Assembly: GCA_963706835.1 (NCBI GenBank)
Contig: CAVPOB010000003.1
Span: 124,001-188,000, forward strand
Source: CAVXYG01 sp963706835
GTDB lineage: Bacteria > Actinomycetota > Actinomycetes > S36-B12 > GCA-2699445
Direction: 5' to 3'
DNA: 64,000 nt
The position numbers and the translations under genes are program-made. Positions 34,359-42,948 of this stretch are shown piece after piece. Below the pieces are notes generated by a model. That model did not search any database and had not been told where the DNA came from. It saw nothing but the letters and a program-made list of their open reading frames with translations. Numbering within the stretch: the first letter of the stretch is position 1; every line of letters begins with the position of its first letter.

Positions 34359-35465
34359 CTACGTGGCCCCCGGGGCTCGGGGACCCACGATGACGCCGAT
34401 GGGCTGACGGCTCTCGTCCAGCACCACCACCGGGCGGCCTACCTCCTGCAGCGCCTGCAGTGCCTCCTCTGCCGTGGCTGCGGCCGGCACCCACCCCCAC
34501 TGCGGCACATGCCTGGTCACTGCGGCGACGGCGGTCCCGGCACGAGCGGCGGCGGGGACGGCGGTCAACGCTTCGGGCAGCACGTAGCCGCGTAGTCCGG
34601 TCGCCGGTTCCCCGACCAGCGCGATCAGTCCGGCGCCCTGCTGCCGGCCCGCGATCAGGGCGTCGAGCAGCGCGATCGAGGCCGATTCGGCGACCACGAT
34701 GGCCGGCACCGCGACATCCATCGCGGTGGCTCCAGCCAGTTCCTCCACGCGATCGGCCTGCTGCAGGGCGCTGCGGGCGCCGACGAAGAGGAAGGCGCCC
34801 AACAGCACGCCCACCAGCAGGAAGATCAGGTCGGGGTTGGTGCCGGCGCGATAGGACAGCACGAGCGGGGCCGCCACGATCAGCGCGGCCAGCGCCATCC
34901 CGGCGTAGGCGGCGAAGCGCTGTCCGCGGACCCGGGACCCGCTCAGCGCCCACACGGCAGCGCTCAGCACGCCGCCGCCGTCCAACGGCAGCCCGGGCAG
35001 CATGTTGAACACGGCTACCAACGCGTTGGCGATGGCGATGGCGGCCAGGATGTCGGACACCATGCCCCACGTCGTCGGGATCTGCTGCCACGCCAGCCAC
35101 GCCAGGACGGCGATCAGCAGGGTCGCCCCCGGCCCGGCCGCGGAGACGGCGGCCTCGCGGCTCGGGGTGTTGCGTACGGGTCGGTACTGCGTGTAGCCGC
35201 CGAAGGCCCATAGCGTGATGCCGATCACGGGGAAGCCGTACCGACGGGCAACCGCCGCGTGCGCCAGTTCGTGCACCAGGACGCTGGCCAACAGGGCCAC
35301 GGCGAAGACGATCGCCGAAACCCACTGCTCGGTGAGCGACCCGCCCGCAAAGCTGGGCAACCACAGCCATGCGATGAGGGCGACCCCGAGCAGCGTGTTC
35401 AGCGGGATGGCAACGGGGAAACCGGCGAGGGTGAACTGCACACCGGATCTGCCACCGCTCGCCAT
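34359..35465 (-). CDS. Site-2 protease family (M50) membrane protein with CBS region
   Basis: A 368-residue intramembrane metalloprotease homologue. Helix 2 carries the zinc motif HELAHAAVARRYG, and the third ligand is in NMLPGLPLDGGG. Six transmembrane segments span residues ~10-220; the C-terminal ~140 residues form two CBS-like motifs (MDVAVPAIVVAESASIALLDAL and RPVVVLDESRQPIGVIV), which usually sense nucleotides. Such proteins cleave membrane-bound regulators or signal peptides. ATG 35465 is preferred over 35474 because TACCAT lies 7 nt before it. It is divergent from the RecB-like gene, with about 65 bp shared upstream sequence. Confidence 0.92.
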   Translation of the reverse strand: MASGGRSGVQFTLAGFPVAIPLNTLLGVALIAWLWLPSFAGGSLTEQWVSAIVFAVALLASVLVHELAHAAVARRYGFPVIGITLWAFGGYTQYRPVRNTPSREAAVSAAGPGATLLIAVLAWLAWQQIPTTWGMVSDILAAIAIANALVAVFNMLPGLPLDGGGVLSAAVWALSGSRVRGQRFAAYAGMALAALIVAAPLVLSYRAGTNPDLIFLLVGVLLGAFLFVGARSALQQADRVEELAGATAMDVAVPAIVVAESASIALLDALIAGRQQGAGLIALVGEPATGLRGYVLPEALTAVPAAARAGTAVAAVTRHVPQWGWVPAAATAEEALQALQEVGRPVVVLDESRQPIGVIVGPRAPGAT

Positions 35466-35472
35466 GAGGGAC

Positions 35473-35478
35473 ATGGTA
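35473..35478 (-). promoter_or_regulatory. -10 element for leaderless site-2 protease mRNA (TACCAT)
   Basis: TACCAT, then 7 nt, then ATG 35465. The other in-frame ATG at 35474 lies inside this box. Confidence 0.55.
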
Positions 35479-35517
35479 TCCAGCGGGCCCTCGGTCGGCC
35501 GTGTCGCAGCAGTGGGC

Positions 35518-35523
35518 TAGCGT
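35518..35523 (+). promoter_or_regulatory. -10 element for leaderless RecB-like mRNA (TAGCGT)
   Basis: TAGCGT, then 7 nt, then ATG 35531. Confidence 0.65.
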
Positions 35524-35530
35524 CCCGCAT

Positions 35531-36425
35531 ATGACCTCGCCGCAAGAACGCCCAGCGCCTCAGACGCCAGAGGTCGACCGGCGATTCTCGTTGTCGCCGT
35601 CGCGCGCCAGCGACTTCCAGACCTGCCCCCTGCGCTACCGGTTGCGGCACATCGATCGCATCCCCGAGCCGCCCGGGCCCGAGGCGTACCGAGGCACCCT
35701 GGTCCACGCGGTGCTCGAGCGGTTGTTCGACCTCCCTGCCGCTGAACGCACAGCAGATCGGGCCGCCGCCATGCTGGCACCTGAGTGGCAGCGGATGGTG
35801 TCGGAGCTGGCGGAGCAGGACCTGCTCCCGTTGCTGTTCGGGCCGGAGGAGAACTGGGCGCGCTGGCAATCCGGGGAACCGCTGGCGCCGCCGGTGGACG
35901 GCGCTGAGGAGGCGTTCCTGACCGCCGCCGGCGAACGGTTGGCGCGCTACTTCGACTTGGAGGACCCGGCGCTGCTGGAGCCTGCCGAACGGGAGTTGGA
36001 GGTGTCTGCCGTGCCTGGACAGCGGCCTGCAACTGCGCGGCTACATCGACCGCCTGGACCGCGCTCCCGATGGGCGGACCCGGGTCGTGGACTACAAGAC
36101 CGGCCGCGCGCCCCATGAGGCCTTCGAGCAGCAGGCATTGTTCCAGTTGCGCTGCTACGCCCTTGCGCTGTGGCGCCGCGACGGCCGGGCACCCACCGTG
36201 CTGCAACTGCTGTACCTCGGCGACGGGCAGGTCTTGCGCTACGAGCCGGACGAGGCGGACCTGCGCGCGACGGAGCGAAAGCTGGGTGCCCTGTGGCAGG
36301 CGATTCTGCGGGCCTACGATTCCGGCGACTGGCGGCCGCGCCCGTCGAAGCTGTGCGACTACTGCTCCTATCAGGCGCTGTGCCCGGCGTTCGGCGGGGT
36401 TCTGCCCGAGGCACCTGGCGGGTAG
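35531..36425 (+). CDS. RecB-family PD-(D/E)XK exonuclease with Fe-S cysteines (one frameshift)
   Basis: About 298 residues. The first part has FSLSPSRASDFQTCPLRYRL and the metal His/Glu region YRGTLVHAVLERLF. The frame breaks at about nt 36013 and resumes as SGLQLRGYIDRLDRAPDG, the nuclease core VVDYKTGRAP (Asp...DxK) and QALFQLRCYALAL. Cysteines in FQTCPLRY and in CDYCSYQALCP form the C...CxxCxxxxxC pattern of a 4Fe-4S cluster, as in AddB/Cas4-type nucleases. It resembles the Rv2119-type proteins near trmI and mpa in mycobacteria. Its role is probably DNA repair. The indel is likely artefactual. Confidence 0.87.
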
Positions 36426-36431
36426 CACCGT

Positions 36432-36437
36432 TACCGT
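36432..36437 (+). promoter_or_regulatory. -10 element for leaderless ABC ATPase mRNA (TACCGT)
   Basis: TACCGT, then 6 nt, then ATG 36444, in the 18-bp gap after the nuclease gene. Confidence 0.6.
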
Positions 36438-36443
36438 TGAGCC

Positions 36444-37211
36444 ATGACCGACGTCGTTGCAGCAGCCCGCGCCGAGGCACTCACCAAGGTGTACGGGGCC
36501 GGGGATACCCGAGTGGTGGCACTGGACAGTGTCGATGTCGAGATCCCCCGAGGCCGCTACACCGCGGTGATGGGGCCCTCGGGCTCGGGCAAGTCCACCC
36601 TCATGCACTGCCTCGCCGGGCTGGACAGCATCACCTCCGGGAAGGTGTACCTCGGCGACACCGAGCTCAGCGCTCTCGGCGACGCGGCGCTGACGAAGGT
36701 GCGCCGCGACAAGATCGGGTTCGTCTTCCAGGCCTTCAACCTGGTCCCCACGCTGAATGCCCTGGAGAACATCACGCTGCCGATGGACATCGCTGGCCGA
36801 CCGGCCGAACAGGAGTGGCTGGACACCGTCATCGACACCGTCGAGCTGCGCGATCGGCTCAAGCACAAGCCGAGCGAGTTGTCCGGCGGCCAGCAGCAGC
36901 GCGTCGCGGTGGCCCGGGCACTGGCGGCCCGTCCCGAGGTCATGTTCGCCGACGAGCCGACCGGCAACCTCGACTCGCGATCCGGCGCGGAGGTCCTCGG
37001 CTTCTTGCGCAGCAGTGTCGATGACTTCGGTCAGACCATCGTCATGGTGACCCATGACCCGAACGCGGCGTCCTACGCCGATCACGTCCTGTTCCTCGCC
37101 GACGGCCGGATCGTCGACCACATGTCGGAGCCGACAGCCGATCGCGTGCTGGCCAGGATGATCGCATTCGAGACCAGCGTCAGCGGCCGAAGTCCGAACG
37201 GCCGGGCATGA
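36444..37211 (+). CDS. ABC transporter ATP-binding protein (MacB/LolD type)
   Basis: A 255-residue ATPase. Walker A is MGPSGSGKST, the Q-loop is FVFQAFNLVPTLNALENI, the signature is LSGGQQQRVAVARALAARP, Walker B is VMFADEPTGNLD, and the H-loop is MVTHDP. This set is typical of MacB/FtsE/LolD-class ATPases, which pair with a FtsX-like permease and act mechanically or export lipoproteins and peptides. No permease gene follows: the next gene is convergent and encodes a HAD phosphatase. The partner must be elsewhere or lost. Confidence 0.93.
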   Translation: MTDVVAAARAEALTKVYGAGDTRVVALDSVDVEIPRGRYTAVMGPSGSGKSTLMHCLAGLDSITSGKVYLGDTELSALGDAALTKVRRDKIGFVFQAFNLVPTLNALENITLPMDIAGRPAEQEWLDTVIDTVELRDRLKHKPSELSGGQQQRVAVARALAARPEVMFADEPTGNLDSRSGAEVLGFLRSSVDDFGQTIVMVTHDPNAASYADHVLFLADGRIVDHMSEPTADRVLARMIAFETSVSGRSPNGRA

Positions 37212-37323
37212 GCGCGCGGCACGGCGGCAGGCCGGAGCGGCGGGCTGGCCGCAGGCCGCGGCCGGGCATGGCGCGCAGGCCTGAGGCGGGCAAGTCGGCG
37301 CGCGACCACCGGCCGCCAACCGG

Positions 37324-37989
37324 TCAACCGCTGAGCAGTCGCCGTGCCAGTTCCGCCAACGTGAGGCCGTCGAGGCGCTCCACCACGATCCCGCGGGGAC
37401 CGGGATCCAGTTGTCCGATGTGCTGCACGGCGACCACCGCTGCTCCGCTCTGCCGGGCAGCAGCGACCCCCGTGGGCGAATCCTCCACGACCAGGCAGTC
37501 GGCGATGACAACCCCCAGGCGGCGTGCGGCCTCCAGGTAGGGTCCCGGATCCGGCTTGGCCAACTCCACCTCATCGCCAGCGATCGTCACATCGAAGCGA
37601 TAAGTCGGGTGCGCCGCCAGCACCTTGTCCATGAGGCGGCGGGTGGAGTTGGAGACCAGGGCCAACGGCAGGCTAGCGTCCATCGCCTCGCGCAGCAGCG
37701 CATCGGCACCGTCGTGCACCTCGATCGCGCCCGCGTCCAGGTGGCGCTCAAAACAGGCCAGCAGTTCGGCCACGGCGCGTTCCGGCGTCATGGACGACAC
37801 GCCGTGTGCGGCCAAGCGATCGGTGATGTAGCGACCGACGCGCATCATCGGGCCACCCAGCGCACGGGCCTGGTCCGCCTCGGTCCAGGTCGCCCCGTAG
37901 GCAGCCATGACATCGGCTTCGGCCGCGTGCCAGATCGGTTCGGTGTCCACCAGCGACCCGTCCATATCGAAGAGGACGGCGGCGAAGGT
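37324..37989 (-). CDS. HAD-superfamily phosphatase (start codon not found)
   Basis: A beta-phosphoglucomutase/GPH-like HAD hydrolase of at least 220 residues. Motif I, LFDMDGSLVDTEP, contains the nucleophile Asp two residues before the only in-frame ATG (37965), so that ATG cannot be the start. Upstream the frame stays open to a TGA at about nt 38070 without ATG or GTG, so a one-base indel or an unusual start must be hidden there; 37989 is only a minimal boundary. Other motifs: LALVSNSTRR (motif II Ser), KPDPGPYLEAARRLG (Lys) and VVEDSPTGVAAARQSGA (motif IV). Substrate unknown; probably a sugar phosphate. Confidence 0.85.
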   Translation of the reverse strand, partial: TFAAVLFDMDGSLVDTEPIWHAAEADVMAAYGATWTEADQARALGGPMMRVGRYITDRLAAHGVSSMTPERAVAELLACFERHLDAGAIEVHDGADALLREAMDASLPLALVSNSTRRLMDKVLAAHPTYRFDVTIAGDEVELAKPDPGPYLEAARRLGVVIADCLVVEDSPTGVAAARQSGAAVVAVQHIGQLDPGPRGIVVERLDGLTLAELARRLLSG

Positions 37990-38169
37990 CTCCGATCCTG
38001 CCGCGCTGATGATCGCCTCCCGGGTGGGCGTCTCGAGCCGAGCACGCTCGCCCGGCTGCGTCCATCAGACTACGGCGCAGCGCGTCCGGCTGCCCGCCAC
38101 CATCTGACGGGGCTGCAGCCGCAGGCGCCGCGGCGCTCCAACCGCAGCAGCAGGTGCCTCGACCGGGCC

Positions 38170-38175
38170 TACGAT
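38170..38175 (+). promoter_or_regulatory. -10 element for leaderless transglutaminase-like mRNA (TACGAT)
   Basis: TACGAT, then 6 nt, then GTG 38182; no ribosome binding site. Confidence 0.6.
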
Positions 38176-38181
38176 GATGCA

Positions 38182-38973
38182 GTGATCCCATCGGTACTGA
38201 TCGACGCTGCCCTGTCGGTCGACATCGCTCAAGCCGGCACGTTCGCGGCCGTCATCGCCGCGAGTGGCCAGCAGCGCCGCGTCGAGGACTTGACGCTGAT
38301 TGGGGACGCGATGCTGGAAGACCTGCGCTCCGATGAGGGCCGGGTACAGCTTGTCGAGGCGGCATCCGGGACCGTCCGACTCGCGTACCGGGCCGAGGTG
38401 GATATCCCGACACCTGCGCCGGCGTCCCTGACCACGATCGAACGGCTGCGCTTCCTCCGACCGAGCCGCTACTGCCCTTCCGACCGGGTCGCCGGCCTGG
38501 CAGCGGCCCAGTTCGGGACCCTCGACCCCCGGTCGGCCGCATTCGCCGTGGAATCGTGGATCAACTACACGGTCGCCTACACGCCGGGCGCCACCGACGC
38601 CTCCGACGACGCACTCCACCCACTGCTCACGCGGTCCGGCGTCTGCCGGGACTTCGCCCACCTCGGGGTCATGCTGTGCCGGGCGCTGGGCATACCTGCC
38701 CGATACACCGCGGTGTATGCCCCAGGGCTGAGCCCGATGGATTTCCACGCCGTGTTCGAGGCAGCCATCGACGGATCCTGGTACGTCTTTGACGGCACTC
38801 GCCTCGCGCCGCGCAGCAGCCTGGTGCGTATCGGCACCGGCCGTGATGCTGCCGACGCCGCACTGCTGACGCCACTGACCGCTCAGGTCGCCGGGATGTC
38901 GCAGGAGTTGACGGTGACCACGGTCGGCGCACTCCCTAGCGACGATCACACCGAACTGGTGGCGCTGGCCTGA
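38182..38973 (+). CDS. Transglutaminase-like protein
   Basis: A 263-residue cytoplasmic protein with a transglutaminase-like cysteine protease fold. The N-terminal ~90 residues are a beta domain with RLAYRAEVDIPTPAP and LRPSRYCPSDRV. The catalytic triad is visible in the C-terminal core: Cys in SGVCRDFAHLG, His in PMDFHAVFEA and Asp in WYVFDGTRLAP. No signal peptide. Such proteins act as peptidases or as partners of ATP-grasp ligases, but no partner gene is adjacent. The GTG start is fixed by the leaderless promoter box. Repeat array 2 follows immediately. Confidence 0.88.
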   Translation: MIPSVLIDAALSVDIAQAGTFAAVIAASGQQRRVEDLTLIGDAMLEDLRSDEGRVQLVEAASGTVRLAYRAEVDIPTPAPASLTTIERLRFLRPSRYCPSDRVAGLAAAQFGTLDPRSAAFAVESWINYTVAYTPGATDASDDALHPLLTRSGVCRDFAHLGVMLCRALGIPARYTAVYAPGLSPMDFHAVFEAAIDGSWYVFDGTRLAPRSSLVRIGTGRDAADAALLTPLTAQVAGMSQELTVTTVGALPSDDHTELVALA

Positions 38974-39008
38974 CCGGGGTCGAACCTTGCCGCCGTCGCG
39001 CGGGGTCC

Positions 39009-39234
39009 TGCACCCGGAACGGGGGTTTGCACCCGCGGCGGGGGCCGTCGGGGCGGCTGGACGGGCAACTCTGCACCCCGTATGGGGGTTTGCACCCGGC
39101 GCGGGGGCTGTCGGGGCCCAGAACCCCGATGTCCACCCCCGAATCGGGTGCAGACCCCCGAATCGGGTGCATTCGGGCTCCCGATGTGGCCCAGTCCACC
39201 CCCGAACCGGGTGCAAACCCCCGCAGCGGGTGCA
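39009..39234. repeat. Mosaic repeat array 2: two forward and two inverted units
   Basis: Forward monomers TGCACCC start at 39009, 39028, 39072 and 39091; inverted monomers GGGTGCA end at 39152, 39171, 39215 and 39234. Monomers in a pair are always 19 bp apart and pairs 63 bp apart, as in arrays 1 and 3. The ~25-bp pair spacers differ from those of array 1. The two halves face each other, so the whole locus could form one long cruciform. It fills most of the 302-bp gap between two convergent genes. Confidence 0.95.
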
Positions 39235-39275
39235 GCGAGGCGAACCACACCGTGCCGGCGGCACAGAGCAGCCCG

Positions 39276-39716
39276 TCAGTCCGACGCCTCCAGGGCAGCC
39301 CGGACGTTGGCCAGCCACCCCTCCAGCTCCGCCTCGTGCTCCTTGACCATCATCTTCTCGATGGAGCCACCTACCGCCGGAACGTTGACGTGCCATTCCG
39401 CTTCGGCGGTCAGTGTGGTCCCGCCGTCGGATGAGGCGAACGTGAAGGTCCACGTCGGCTTCTCCCCGACGAGGGAGACCTTGGCCACGATGCGCTCGTT
39501 CGGGACCACGTCTGTGTACTCAACCTTCCCCTCCAGATGAATGGCGAGGACGTGGGAATAGATCGTCGCTGACGTGCCGACGCCCTCGGGCCGTACATCA
39601 ATCTCGCGCACAGCAACCTCGCCGAACTGGCTCCAGAACTTCCCGATGTCCAGGACGAACCCGAACACCTCCTCCACCGGAGCGCCGATCATCACACTTC
39701 GCGTCAGAGTAGCCAT
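39276..39716 (-). CDS. SRPBCC (START/polyketide cyclase-like) protein
   Basis: A 146-residue single-domain protein with a hydrophobic ligand cavity. It begins ATLTRSVMIGAPVEEVFGFVLDIGKFW, the usual polyketide_cyc2 opening, and ends with a long C-terminal helix (GGSIEKMMVKEHEAELEGWLANVRAAL). Ligand unknown. ATG 39716 has a GAGAGGTGACGGGA site. It is convergent with the transglutaminase-like gene across repeat array 2. Confidence 0.88.
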   Translation of the reverse strand: MATLTRSVMIGAPVEEVFGFVLDIGKFWSQFGEVAVREIDVRPEGVGTSATIYSHVLAIHLEGKVEYTDVVPNERIVAKVSLVGEKPTWTFTFASSDGGTTLTAEAEWHVNVPAVGGSIEKMMVKEHEAELEGWLANVRAALEASD

Positions 39717-40040
39717 TCCCGTCACCTCTCTCCCGCTCGGACGTAGTCCAGGCTGCAACGGCTTTCGCGCTCTCGGCAGGGCCGTTTGGCCCCCGTCTGC
39801 AACCCGCTGCGGAGCCGAACCATCAATCCGCTCACCAGGTCCATCGGATCCGTCGGCCACGCCAGGGCGCGCACCGCAACTCGGTTCGGCAAGTAGAGCC
39901 GTCAGGGATCGCAACGATCGGTGGTGAACGGGATGCCGGAGGGGCCAGTGGCTGCCCAGATCGAGTCGGCGCCGTACCACCGGGCGGCAGCCCACGCCCT
40001 CGAGCGGCGCGGACGGCGCCGACGATGGAAGCATCCGATC
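39717..40040. other. Intergenic region, no feature seen
   Basis: A 324-bp divergent region between the SRPBCC and 7-TM genes. I see one short inverted repeat (GGGCC-GTTT-GGCCC near 39780) and no repeat-family monomer, RNA gene or clear TANNNT box next to the start at 40041. Confidence 0.5.
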
Positions 40041-40910
40041 GTGCGCTCCCGACTCCTCCTCCCATTGGCGGTGCTGCTGCTGACCGGATGCGGACAGCTG
40101 GACACCTTGGAGACCTCGCCCCCGGTCACCCCGGCGGAGTGGTGCGAGCAGCGGCCCTGCGTCACGGTGGGCGACGCGGTCCTGAATGAACCGCTCGGAT
40201 CAGTGCTCGTGTTCGGCCTGGCGCTGCTGTGGATCGGCGTCGGCGGCTACTTCCTCGCCACCCGCCACGGCCAGCGGTCCCGGCTGTGGCTGGGGATTGC
40301 ACTGGTCCTCGGCGGCCTCGGCGCGGCCCAGGCAGGCATCAGCTACCAGGCCTTCAGCTATGAACTGAAGTGCGCCGGCCGCGAGGTCTGCGTCCTGACC
40401 AACGGGTTCGAGGTGGGCTACAGCCTCACCCAGGCGTGGAGCGTGAGCGCGATGGTGGTCGCCGTGGCGTACGCAACCGCACAGCCGCGGCTGCGGCGGG
40501 CCATCATCATCTACGCCATGGCAAACGGACTGGTCTACACCGCCGTCCTGGCTGCAGGTGTCCTGTTGCCCAGTGCGCTGCTGCTGTCCTTCACCATGCT
40601 GATGCTGTTCGCCGTGCCGGGCATCATCATCACGATGGTGCTCTCCTGGCGCGGCTACCGGCGCACCGGTGAGGCCGCGCACCGCACCATCTTCGTGGCG
40701 GCACTACTGCTCATCGCGGTCAACGTCGCCTACTACGCATACTGGGCGGCCGGGATTACCCAGGCTCTGTGGCAGGACGGCGAGGGCTTCTCCTTCTCCG
40801 AGAACGACGTGCTGCACGTGGGCTACATCGCCTGGCTGCTGTACGTGGCGTTTGGGCTCGGGCCGCACCTGGCCGACGAAGAGCAGGAGCCGGCTCCCAC
40901 GGCACGCTGA
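40041..40910 (+). CDS. Seven-transmembrane protein with a lipoprotein-type signal
   Basis: A 289-residue protein not assigned to a named family. GTG 40041 opens a short Arg-containing n-region and hydrophobic core ending in LLLTGCGQLD, a good lipobox. About 55 residues of exported linker follow, with three more Cys (WCEQRPC, then KCAGREVC in a later loop). Seven hydrophobic segments follow at about residues 55-75, 85-110, 135-150, 155-180, 183-205, 220-242 and 262-282. The start is inferred from the signal peptide; no RBS or -10 box fits well. The His/Tyr-rich helix 6 (AVNVAYYAYWAAG) is notable, but there is no retinal Lys motif. Confidence 0.7.
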   Translation: MRSRLLLPLAVLLLTGCGQLDTLETSPPVTPAEWCEQRPCVTVGDAVLNEPLGSVLVFGLALLWIGVGGYFLATRHGQRSRLWLGIALVLGGLGAAQAGISYQAFSYELKCAGREVCVLTNGFEVGYSLTQAWSVSAMVVAVAYATAQPRLRRAIIIYAMANGLVYTAVLAAGVLLPSALLLSFTMLMLFAVPGIIITMVLSWRGYRRTGEAAHRTIFVAALLLIAVNVAYYAYWAAGITQALWQDGEGFSFSENDVLHVGYIAWLLYVAFGLGPHLADEEQEPAPTAR

Positions 40911-40945
40911 GGTCCGATCCGGCAGCCCCTGTCCTGGCATCGGTC

Positions 40946-40951
40946 TACCGT
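40946..40951 (+). promoter_or_regulatory. -10 element for leaderless MFS mRNA (TACCGT)
   Basis: TACCGT, then 6 nt, then GTG 40958. Confidence 0.6.
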
Positions 40952-40957
40952 TGATGT

Positions 40958-42214
40958 GTGCGTGTGGATCCGCGCCGAGCGTTCTACTGGCACGCCTTCT
41001 TCCTGGCCTTGACGATGAGCCTCACCGAGGTGAACACGGTGATGCCAGCGCTCGTGCTGGAAGCCGGGGGCACCGTAGTGACCGTCGGCGCACTGACGGC
41101 CATCATGATTGGCCTGCCCCTGGTGTCGCAGTTGCTCTTCGCCGGCTTCCTGCACACGCGTCCGCGCAAGAAGCCCTATCTGCTGCTCGGGATCACCCTG
41201 CGGGTCCTGGCGCTGGCATTCGGGGCCGCAGCGATCCTCACCGTAGGGGTCAGCCCCCTGATCATCCCCGCCGTCTTCCTGGCAATGACGGTGTTCTCGC
41301 TCAGCGGTGCGTTCGCCGGGGTCTCCTACACCGACCTGCTCGGCAGAGTCGTGGCGCCGCAGCAGCGGCGGGTGTTCTTCGTGCGCCGGCAGGTCATTAC
41401 GACGCTCGGGCTGCTCATCTCGGCGCTGGTGACCCGGTACCTGCTCGGGGCGATATCGTTTCCTGAGGGCTACGCATGGCTCTTCGCCGCCGCCTCGGGG
41501 TTCCTGCTCCTGGCGTCGCTGGGGTTCTGGGCGCTCGCCGAGCCTGCGCCGAGGGGTGCGGCAGGTGCCGATTCCGGGGCCGGGGCCGGGCCCGCCGCGA
41601 AGGCCGGCATCGCGGCCACGCTGCGCCGCGCGCCGCACCTGGTTGGACGGGACCGGAACCTGCGCTCCCTCATCCTCGTGGTCAACCTGTTCGCCCTCGG
41701 CATCACCTCGATCCCCCTGATCACCGCGCTGGCGCTGCGCACCTACGAACCCTCCACCGCGACGGTGGGCACCTTCGTAGTGGTCCAGATCGTCGGGATG
41801 CTGCTGGCAGCGCCGGTGTGGAACCGCGTGATCGCCCGCGGCGGCTTCCGACTGCTGATGATGTTGGAAGTCGGACTGCTGACGGTCGTGTTCCCACTGG
41901 CCCTGGTGGTCGCGACAGCCGCGCCGCTTCCCGCCTTCGCCGCGCTCTACCTCTTGACCGGGGCGGTGCTGTCCGCGCACAAGATCGGCATCGATGGGGC
42001 CCTGGTGCAGATCTCGCCGGACGACCAGCGCGCCCTGTACGCCGGTGTCTTCGGCGCCGCGAACATCGCCACCGCACTACTGCCCCTGCTCAGCGGCCTA
42101 CTGGTCAGCGTCCTGGGGTTCGGTCCGGTGTTCGTGGCCGCGTCGGTGGCGGCGGCGCTCGCACTGGTGCCGCTGCGCCGCATCGACTGCGGCGACTGGT
42201 TCCGCACCTCCTGA
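40958..42214 (+). CDS. Major facilitator superfamily transporter
   Basis: A 418-residue inner-membrane carrier with about 12 transmembrane segments. The cytoplasmic loop 2-3 motif is reduced (FLHTRPRKKPYLLLG), and the central loop after helix 6 (about residues 190-235) is Ala-rich with AAGADSGAGAGPAAKAG. The opening AFYWHAFFLALTMSLTEVNTVMP is typical of MFS proteins annotated as putative drug or sugar exporters, but the substrate cannot be set. GTG 40958 is supported by the -10 box. Repeat array 3 lies downstream. Confidence 0.87.
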   Translation: MRVDPRRAFYWHAFFLALTMSLTEVNTVMPALVLEAGGTVVTVGALTAIMIGLPLVSQLLFAGFLHTRPRKKPYLLLGITLRVLALAFGAAAILTVGVSPLIIPAVFLAMTVFSLSGAFAGVSYTDLLGRVVAPQQRRVFFVRRQVITTLGLLISALVTRYLLGAISFPEGYAWLFAAASGFLLLASLGFWALAEPAPRGAAGADSGAGAGPAAKAGIAATLRRAPHLVGRDRNLRSLILVVNLFALGITSIPLITALALRTYEPSTATVGTFVVVQIVGMLLAAPVWNRVIARGGFRLLMMLEVGLLTVVFPLALVVATAAPLPAFAALYLLTGAVLSAHKIGIDGALVQISPDDQRALYAGVFGAANIATALLPLLSGLLVSVLGFGPVFVAASVAAALALVPLRRIDCGDWFRTS

Positions 42215-42454
42215 CTCGCCGGCCAGGTGCGGGGCGGAACCGCCCGGCAGCAATATGCGCGTGGGCCGGAGACGCGCTCATCGCAATCGGGGGTGTGGTG
42301 CGCTCCCGTGACTGCGGGTGGAGTGTGCGAGCCAGCCGAGGGCCAGGTCTTGTCTCCGTTCCTCGCGGGTGACCGTCACGTGGGCTGCCTCAGCCCTATG
42401 CGCCGGGGGACGCCTGCATCCGGCGGCGGCACCGGTCGGATCGCAGGGCGCGTC

Positions 42455-42679
42455 TGCACCCGGTTCGGGGGTTTGCACCCGGCGCGGGGGCGATGCGTCC
42501 GGTATCCGGCGCAGGACTGCACCCGGTTTGGGGGTTTGCACCCGTCGCGCGGGCGGAACCGGCCAGATCAGGCGCCTTAGCCCCCGCCGCGGGCGCAAAC
42601 CCCCATTCCGGGTGCACGCAAGCCGCTCCGGAGGCGTTCCGAGCCCCCGTCCCGGGTGCAAACCCCCGCAGCGGGTGCA
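42455..42679. repeat. Mosaic repeat array 3: two forward and two inverted units
   Basis: Forward monomers start at 42455, 42474, 42518 and 42537; inverted monomers end at 42597 (variant GGGCGCA), 42616, 42660 and 42679. Spacing is 19 bp within pairs and 63 bp between pairs, identical to array 2. It lies between two genes in the same direction. The flanks 42215-42454 and 42680-42804 show no gene. Confidence 0.95.
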
Positions 42680-42804
42680 CTGTCGCTGCCCGGGGAGCGC
42701 ACTCAAGCCCACCACGGGTGCCCACTCCCAGCCACGGCCCGACGCACGACGCCCTGGTCAGCGACGAGTCCGCAAAAGCTCCCTGCAGGGGCTTGCGGAG
42801 CATA

Positions 42805-42820
42805 TCGCACATATGTACGA
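42805..42820. promoter_or_regulatory. LexA (SOS box)-like operator
   Basis: TCGCACATATGTACGA differs at two positions from TCGAACATATGTTCGA, the mycobacterial-type LexA box. It lies about 130 bp before a DUF222/HNH gene, a family that includes LexA-controlled 13E12 genes in M. tuberculosis. Confidence 0.6.
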
Positions 42821-42948
42821 TTGGGGTTGTCGGCCAAGAAGCGCCCGAGTTGGGGCGCACGGGGTGAGAGCCCCTCAAACGTGGGCTGCGGTTCGCCGCG
42901 GCGGTGGATGTGTGCGGGCCGATGTCCGTCCGTCGCTGAGGGGTGCCC

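Noticed and set aside
40041..40910. A second rhodopsin (seven helices)
   Set aside because: Helix 7 has no retinal-binding Lys and none of the rhodopsin or heliorhodopsin signatures.
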